Origin: Eubacteriales Family XIII. Incertae Sedis bacterium | GTDB taxonomy: Bacteria; Bacillota; Clostridia; Peptostreptococcales; Anaerovoracaceae | Assembly: GCA_031287295.1 (NCBI GenBank) | Contig: JAITTH010000079.1 | Coordinates: 1 to 15,909, forward strand | Direction: 5' to 3' | DNA length: 15,909 nt | Part shown: piece by piece, positions 12,293-15,909 of the stretch | Layout: each line of letters opens with the position of its first letter | How positions within the stretch are numbered: the stretch's first letter is position 1 | Notes under the pieces: model-generated | Databases searched by the model: none | What the model was told of the DNA's origin: nothing | The model's input: the letters and a program-made list of their open reading frames with translations, nothing else | Position numbers and translations under genes: made by a program

Positions 12293-13252
12293 ATGAGCAA
12301 GGTCGTAAGCGCACAAGAAGCCATTTCGACATATCTCAAACCGGGCGACATGATTGCGATCGGAGGGTTTGTAACGAACCGCCGTCCCTATGGTCTCGTC
12401 CGTGAGATTATCAAACAAAGAATCGGAAATCTTTATATTGAAGGTGGACCGTCCGGTGGTGAGATCGATATGCTCATCGGCGCAGGATTGGTAACAGCCA
12501 TCAATATCTCTTATATCGCCAACTCGGGGTTCTCGCAGGTATGCAGAAGGTTCCGCAATGCGATAGAAAAAGAACATAGCCTTCTTTTTGAAGACTACAG
12601 CTTAGATGTACAGACAATTGCCTATCACGGTGCAGCGTTGGGACTCTCCTACATGCCCGTTAAGAATATGCTCGGCACAGATCTGGAACGAAAGTGGGGC
12701 ATCAGCGAGGAAGAGCGTAAAAAGCATCCGAAGCTCCCTGCAAAAAAATTCGTCATCCAAGAAGATCCCTTTGACCCCGGTAGCAAGCTTTGCCTTGTTC
12801 CGACACCTAAGATTGACGTTGCTCTCGTCCATGCACAGGTCGCCAGTCCAGACGGAACGTGCCGTATCAACGGTCCTCAGTTCCAAGATATGGATATTGC
12901 GATGGCTGCGAAACACACGATCATTTCCGCAGACCGCATCGTTTCTGATGATGAGATTCGTCACAATCCGGAACTCAATACGCTTACAGGTTTGGTTGTT
13001 GATGCTGTCGTTCCGATGGCATTTGGTTGTCATCCCTCGCAGTGTTTTGGCGTTCACGATATGGATCCAAGATTCTTCATTAAGTATGAGCAAGTCAGCA
13101 AGAGCGGTGAAGCCTTTGATGCCTTCATCAAAGAGTATGTGGACGATGTTGCAGATCATAACGAATATCTCGATAAATGGGGCGCATCGAATTTGTTGAA
13201 TCTGCGTGTGCAAGAAGGCGTCGGCTATGTGCCGGGTCTGAAACGCAAGTAA
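12293..13252 (+). CDS. gctA: glutaconate CoA-transferase subunit A
   Basis: 319 aa against 320 in A. fermentans GctA, with clear similarity throughout from memory: GGFVTNRRPY (24-33), the DMLIGAG region, HAQVASPDGTCRI (about 179-191), FQDMDIA and HPSQCFG. It forms the alpha subunit of a class I CoA-transferase heterooctamer that moves CoA from acetyl-CoA or another acyl-CoA to glutaconate; the A. fermentans enzyme is known to accept glutarate as well. Ribosome binding site GGAGGT at 12281-12286. It lies 118 bp after the symporter gene and 18 bp before gctB. In A. fermentans the gct genes precede the 2-hydroxyglutaryl-CoA dehydratase genes; here they do not. Confidence 0.93.
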   Translation: MSKVVSAQEAISTYLKPGDMIAIGGFVTNRRPYGLVREIIKQRIGNLYIEGGPSGGEIDMLIGAGLVTAINISYIANSGFSQVCRRFRNAIEKEHSLLFEDYSLDVQTIAYHGAALGLSYMPVKNMLGTDLERKWGISEEERKKHPKLPAKKFVIQEDPFDPGSKLCLVPTPKIDVALVHAQVASPDGTCRINGPQFQDMDIAMAAKHTIISADRIVSDDEIRHNPELNTLTGLVVDAVVPMAFGCHPSQCFGVHDMDPRFFIKYEQVSKSGEAFDAFIKEYVDDVADHNEYLDKWGASNLLNLRVQEGVGYVPGLKRK

Positions 13253-13270
13253 GGATAGGAGGGCAATAGA

Positions 13271-14032
13271 ATGGAATGGACAACAAAACAAATGATGGCC
13301 ATCGCGCTCTCGCGTGAATTGGAGAACGGAAAGACATACATCGTTGGAACCGGTCTTCCCTTGATTGGCGCAACGCTTGCGAAGAATACACATGCACCGA
13401 CCGCATCCTTGCTTTTGGAGTCGGGATTGTTTGAAGGAAATCCGCAGGAAGTTCCGACGAGCGTCAGCGATCTTCGTTTGAATTATCATGCGAGTGCACT
13501 CTGGCCGCAGTATCGCTACTTCGCGTTTCAGTCGGTTTATGCAAAACGCGGACTCATCGATAAGGGCTTCCTGGGCGGCGCACAGATCGATCCGTACGGA
13601 AATCTAAATTCAACCTCTATCGGCGATTATTTTGCACCACATAGTCGTTTCACAGGTTCAGGCGGTGCAAACGGCATTGCGACCTACTGCGATACCGTAA
13701 CCGTCATGAAACACGAGAAGCGTCGTTTCACGGAAAACATCGACTATGTCACGAGTCCCGGTTGGGTAGATGGTCCTAATGGACGTGCGAATGCGGGTCT
13801 TGATCCGAATAAAGGTCCACGTGCTGTCATCACGGAATATTGCGTATTGCGTTTCGGTGAAGACAAGAGAATGTATCTGGCAGAGTATTTCGAAGGCTGC
13901 ACCCCTGAATTTATTCAGGAAAATACAGGCTTTGAACTCGATCTCTCCAAGGCGGTTCCCGCAGAACCTCCGACAAAAGAAGTTCTCGAAATCTTAAAGA
14001 CGAAAGTAGACCCGACAGGGCTTATGACGTAA
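13271..14032 (+). CDS. gctB: glutaconate CoA-transferase subunit B
   Basis: 253 aa (A. fermentans about 266). The catalytic glutamate that forms the glutamyl-CoA thioester (Glu54 there) is Glu50 in LLLESGLFEG. Other conserved blocks are VGTGLPLIGA (25-34), FLGGAQIDPYGNLNSTSIGDY (starting near 100), TGSGGANGIATY and the VTSPGWVDGP segment. AGGAGGG precedes the ATG. The C-terminus stops a little earlier than in the reference enzyme. It works with GctA in the cytoplasm; in the proposed pathway it activates glutarate and could recycle CoA from butyryl-CoA or acetyl-CoA. Confidence 0.93.
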   Translation: MEWTTKQMMAIALSRELENGKTYIVGTGLPLIGATLAKNTHAPTASLLLESGLFEGNPQEVPTSVSDLRLNYHASALWPQYRYFAFQSVYAKRGLIDKGFLGGAQIDPYGNLNSTSIGDYFAPHSRFTGSGGANGIATYCDTVTVMKHEKRRFTENIDYVTSPGWVDGPNGRANAGLDPNKGPRAVITEYCVLRFGEDKRMYLAEYFEGCTPEFIQENTGFELDLSKAVPAEPPTKEVLEILKTKVDPTGLMT

Positions 14033-14054
14033 GAATTCGAATTTGGTGATACAT

Positions 14055-14087
14055 AAAAAGGCACTGCGTTTTATGCGGTGCCTTTTT
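14055..14087 (+). terminator. intrinsic terminator after gctB
   Basis: AAAAAGGCACTGC (14055-14067) pairs with GCGGTGCCTTTTT (14075-14087), 13 bp with one T-G pair and a 7-nt loop, ending in five T. The A-run on the other side would let it work on the minus strand too. It closes the symporter-gctAB transcript. Confidence 0.88.
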
Positions 14088-14090
14088 GTA

Positions 14091-14119
14091 TTGAGTAGTT
14101 TGACAAAGTCTGTTAAGAT
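14091..14119 (+). promoter_or_regulatory. sigma-70-type promoter for the biotin ligase gene
   Basis: TTGAGT (14091-14096), 17 bp, TAAGAT (14114-14119), with TG one base upstream of the -10 box (extended -10). It directly follows the gctB terminator and would give a leader of about 40 nt. A TTGACA at 14100-14105 has no -10 box at normal spacing. This promoter type, unlike the two sigma-54 promoters, implies constitutive supply of ligase and regulator. Confidence 0.5.
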
Positions 14120-14167
14120 AAGCACAGAAGATTGTCCAGTTTGTCGTACAGGTGTACAGGAGGCCTA

Positions 14168-14983
14168 TTGAATCCTGAAGAGAAGCAGAAACAAAGGGAA
14201 GTTCAAAGTGCACACAAAATGTTGCACACGCTTGGGCACGACATCATTGCCTACCGAGAAGTTTCCTCCACAAACATCGTGGCAGCGACTCTTGCGCAAA
14301 CCGGCGCAAAGGATGGAACAATAGTCTCCGGTGCCTATCAGACTGCCGGGTCAGGAAGACTGAGTCGCTCATGGCATTCTCCCCCCGGTACAGGCATTAC
14401 GATGTCTCTCATTGTGCAGGCTACCAAAGAAAATCCTATCGCAGCACAATATATGTTGCTCGCAGCTGTCGCTGTTGCGAATTCTGTGGAAGATGTTTTG
14501 GGGTTAAACGTTGGCATCAAATGGCCAAATGATGTGCTTATAGACGGAAGAAAAATTTGTGGCATTCTTGCACAAGCAAGCACTTTGCCCGGTGGAAGGG
14601 GTTATGCGGTTATCGGAATCGGCATCAATGTAAATCAAGCGGAGACAGATTTCGATGTGGAGTACAGAGATCGTAGCACTTCTCTACAAATCGTGACAAA
14701 GAAACGGGTTTCACGAATGAAACTCATTCGCGCGTTCCTTCGTGCATGGGATACCCACATGGTGGCATTCCGCCAAAATGGGTATGCGTACATTCGGGAA
14801 AAGTGGATCGAAAAAAACATTACACTTGGTGCGACAATCACCGTATCATCCAATGGAGAAATCCATCAAGGTACAGCAGAAGATGTTCTTGAAAGCGGAG
14901 CACTTGTTGTACGCCTCGAAAACAACGAAATAAAAGAGCTACTCTCAGAAGAAATTTCATTAGGAAAAAAATACTATCGTTAG
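14168..14983 (+). CDS. birA: biotin--[biotin carboxyl-carrier] protein ligase, without the repressor domain
   Basis: 271 aa from a TTG start at 14168, chosen because AGGAGG lies at 14158-14163, four bases upstream; the frame is open further 5' but has no other ribosome binding site. Ligase motifs: the biotin-AMP loop GSGRLSRSW (61-69), KWPNDV (118-123) and GIGINVN (150-156), then a C-terminal SH3-like domain (about 215-271). Only about 25 residues precede the catalytic domain, so the winged-helix DNA-binding domain of bifunctional BirA is missing and the enzyme should not repress biotin genes. It would attach biotin to Lys36 of GcdC, explaining its place beside the gcd and gct genes. It has its own promoter and is followed by the regulator gene after 45 bp. 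Confidence 0.88.
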   Translation: MNPEEKQKQREVQSAHKMLHTLGHDIIAYREVSSTNIVAATLAQTGAKDGTIVSGAYQTAGSGRLSRSWHSPPGTGITMSLIVQATKENPIAAQYMLLAAVAVANSVEDVLGLNVGIKWPNDVLIDGRKICGILAQASTLPGGRGYAVIGIGINVNQAETDFDVEYRDRSTSLQIVTKKRVSRMKLIRAFLRAWDTHMVAFRQNGYAYIREKWIEKNITLGATITVSSNGEIHQGTAEDVLESGALVVRLENNEIKELLSEEISLGKKYYR

Positions 14984-15028
14984 TCAGAATCAGTTCCAAG
15001 CGATTACAAAAAAGGGGATCTAGGTCAC

Positions 15029-15909
15029 ATGCGAGAAAAAACAAGTTCATTGCCCACACAAGGGTTGCTCGTAAAACAGATGATGGATCGAAATATCGAC
15101 TTTCTTAGACCTACAGATCCCATTCGTAAAGCCGTCGATTATTACAATTCTTCGCGAAACAATATTCTACCCGTTGTAGACAAGGACAATCGCTTGGTAG
15201 GTGGGTTTCCAAGGAAGCGACTTTTACGCGCCCTTGTAGATGGCGTTTCTTTGGACATTCCTTGCAAGATGTATATGGTTCAAAATCCGATTACCATCAA
15301 CGAAAACCTCGAATATGATGAGGTTTCGCTGGTCTTCCGTGTAGAGAAAAGCCGAGTGGATAGTGTAATCGTTTTGGACGACAAAGGGATTGTTTGCGGG
15401 ACAATCGGAATGGGTGAATACCTAAAAGCAAGCCTCAATGTTATTCTTACGTCTTCAGCAACTTTGGAAGCGATGTTCTGCGTCAACCATGAAGGTATTA
15501 TTATTGTGGATGACCGGGATTGCATTATACGGATTAACCCGATGGCAGAGAGAATGTTTGGGTTGAAGGCAGCAAACGTACAAGGGCAGGTGCTCAGCAA
15601 GGTGCTTCCCGAGATTATAGGACTGGCGTCTTCGGTAGGAAAGATTGGGCAGAAGCAAAACGAAATACCGCCGGTGGATAATTCGACGGGGCGACGAACG
15701 GTAAAGTCTCTGCCGGTGCTTGTGACTGCGGTGCCTATTATAGATAAGAGCAGGCAAATCGGATTGAGTTATGCATTTTTAGATGTCTCGGAAGTGGAAC
15801 GCATCGCGAATGAACTTGCGATTGTAAAAAACATGCAATTGACGATTAATGGCATCATCAATGCATCTTCAGACGGGGTCATCGTTTCCGGCATGGACGG
15901 TACGGTACA
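15029..15909 (+). CDS. CBS-PAS regulator, probable sigma-54-dependent activator, partial (3' end outside window)
   Basis: Open from ATG 15029 to the window edge: 293 codons, no stop. A ribosome binding site AAAGGGGAT lies 12-20 bases upstream of the ATG and AGGT lies closer. Two CBS-type repeats (about residues 14-72 and 75-135; LVKQMMDRNIDFLRPTDPI, then CKMYMVQNPITINENLEYDE) are followed by a PAS domain (about 141-255; HEGIIIVDDRDCIIRINPMAERMFG at 154-178, given here by its key residues Glu155, Asp161, Asn170, Phe177). A second PAS begins near 272. This N-terminal order is common in sigma-54 activators of anaerobic fermentation genes, where an AAA+ domain and Fis-type helix follow. Neither is visible here, so a histidine kinase remains possible. 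Two RpoN promoters in the same window favour the activator. Confidence 0.7.
   Translation, partial: MREKTSSLPTQGLLVKQMMDRNIDFLRPTDPIRKAVDYYNSSRNNILPVVDKDNRLVGGFPRKRLLRALVDGVSLDIPCKMYMVQNPITINENLEYDEVSLVFRVEKSRVDSVIVLDDKGIVCGTIGMGEYLKASLNVILTSSATLEAMFCVNHEGIIIVDDRDCIIRINPMAERMFGLKAANVQGQVLSKVLPEIIGLASSVGKIGQKQNEIPPVDNSTGRRTVKSLPVLVTAVPIIDKSRQIGLSYAFLDVSEVERIANELAIVKNMQLTINGIINASSDGVIVSGMDGTV

Noticed and set aside
14143..14163. TCGTACAGG shared by the birA leader and the nfnA leader, and TGTCGTACA shared with 1093-1101, as a possible common operator
   Set aside because: Part of the match is the ribosome binding site itself and the remaining 8-9 bases are too short to be significant without conservation data.
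1..15909. CRISPR arrays, tRNA or rRNA genes, insertion sequences, phage genes
   Set aside because: No tandem spaced repeats, tRNA cloverleaf, rRNA-like stretch, transposase or terminal inverted repeats were seen; codon use and spacing look uniform across the window.

Overview
The window looks like the chromosome of an anaerobic, amino-acid- or dicarboxylate-fermenting Firmicute, most likely of the Negativicutes (Acidaminococcus-like). This rests on strong resemblance, recalled by eye, of GcdA, GctA and GctB to the Acidaminococcus fermentans proteins, on strong AGGAGG ribosome binding sites, and on an NfnAB-type transhydrogenase. The exact genus cannot be read from the sequence.

Layout. (1) Positions 1-863, minus strand: an NfnA-like flavoprotein overlapping the start of a second gene (probably NfnB). 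(2) Positions 864-1458: a divergent regulatory region with an almost perfect sigma-54 (-24/-12) promoter and a perfect 11-bp inverted repeat upstream of it. (3) Positions 1459-10141, plus strand, one long gene series: a 69-residue biotin carrier (GcdC), a glutaryl-CoA-dehydrogenase-like acyl-CoA dehydrogenase, a butyryl-CoA-dehydrogenase-like enzyme, EtfB, EtfA, a cysteine-rich protein of unknown function, two tiny single-span membrane proteins (43 and 49 aa), the sodium-pump subunit GcdB and the carboxyltransferase GcdA. (4) Positions 10142-10683: terminators, then a second sigma-54 promoter with a long leader. (5) Positions 10684-14032: a sodium:solute symporter and both subunits of glutaconate CoA-transferase (GctA, GctB), closed by a clear intrinsic terminator. 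(6) Positions 14168-15909: a biotin protein ligase without a DNA-binding domain, then the N-terminal 293 residues of a CBS-PAS regulator that runs off the window and is probably the sigma-54 activator of both promoters.

How the genes fit together. The symporter would import a C5 dicarboxylate, GctAB would activate it with CoA, the first dehydrogenase would oxidise glutaryl-CoA to glutaconyl-CoA, the biotin-dependent Gcd complex would decarboxylate this to crotonyl-CoA while pumping Na+, and the second dehydrogenase would reduce crotonyl-CoA to butyryl-CoA. EtfAB could carry electrons between the two dehydrogenases, making the route redox-neutral with the sodium pump as the only energy-conserving step. 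The first dehydrogenase keeps the substrate-carboxylate arginine of glutaryl-CoA dehydrogenase but has Ala and Leu where decarboxylating enzymes have Glu and Tyr, as expected of a non-decarboxylating enzyme. No 2-hydroxyglutaryl-CoA dehydratase genes are in the window. The main hypothesis is therefore a compact, sigma-54-controlled glutarate-to-butyrate (decarboxylative) fermentation locus. The alternative is that it is the lower half of the glutamate (2-hydroxyglutarate) pathway with the dehydratase encoded elsewhere.
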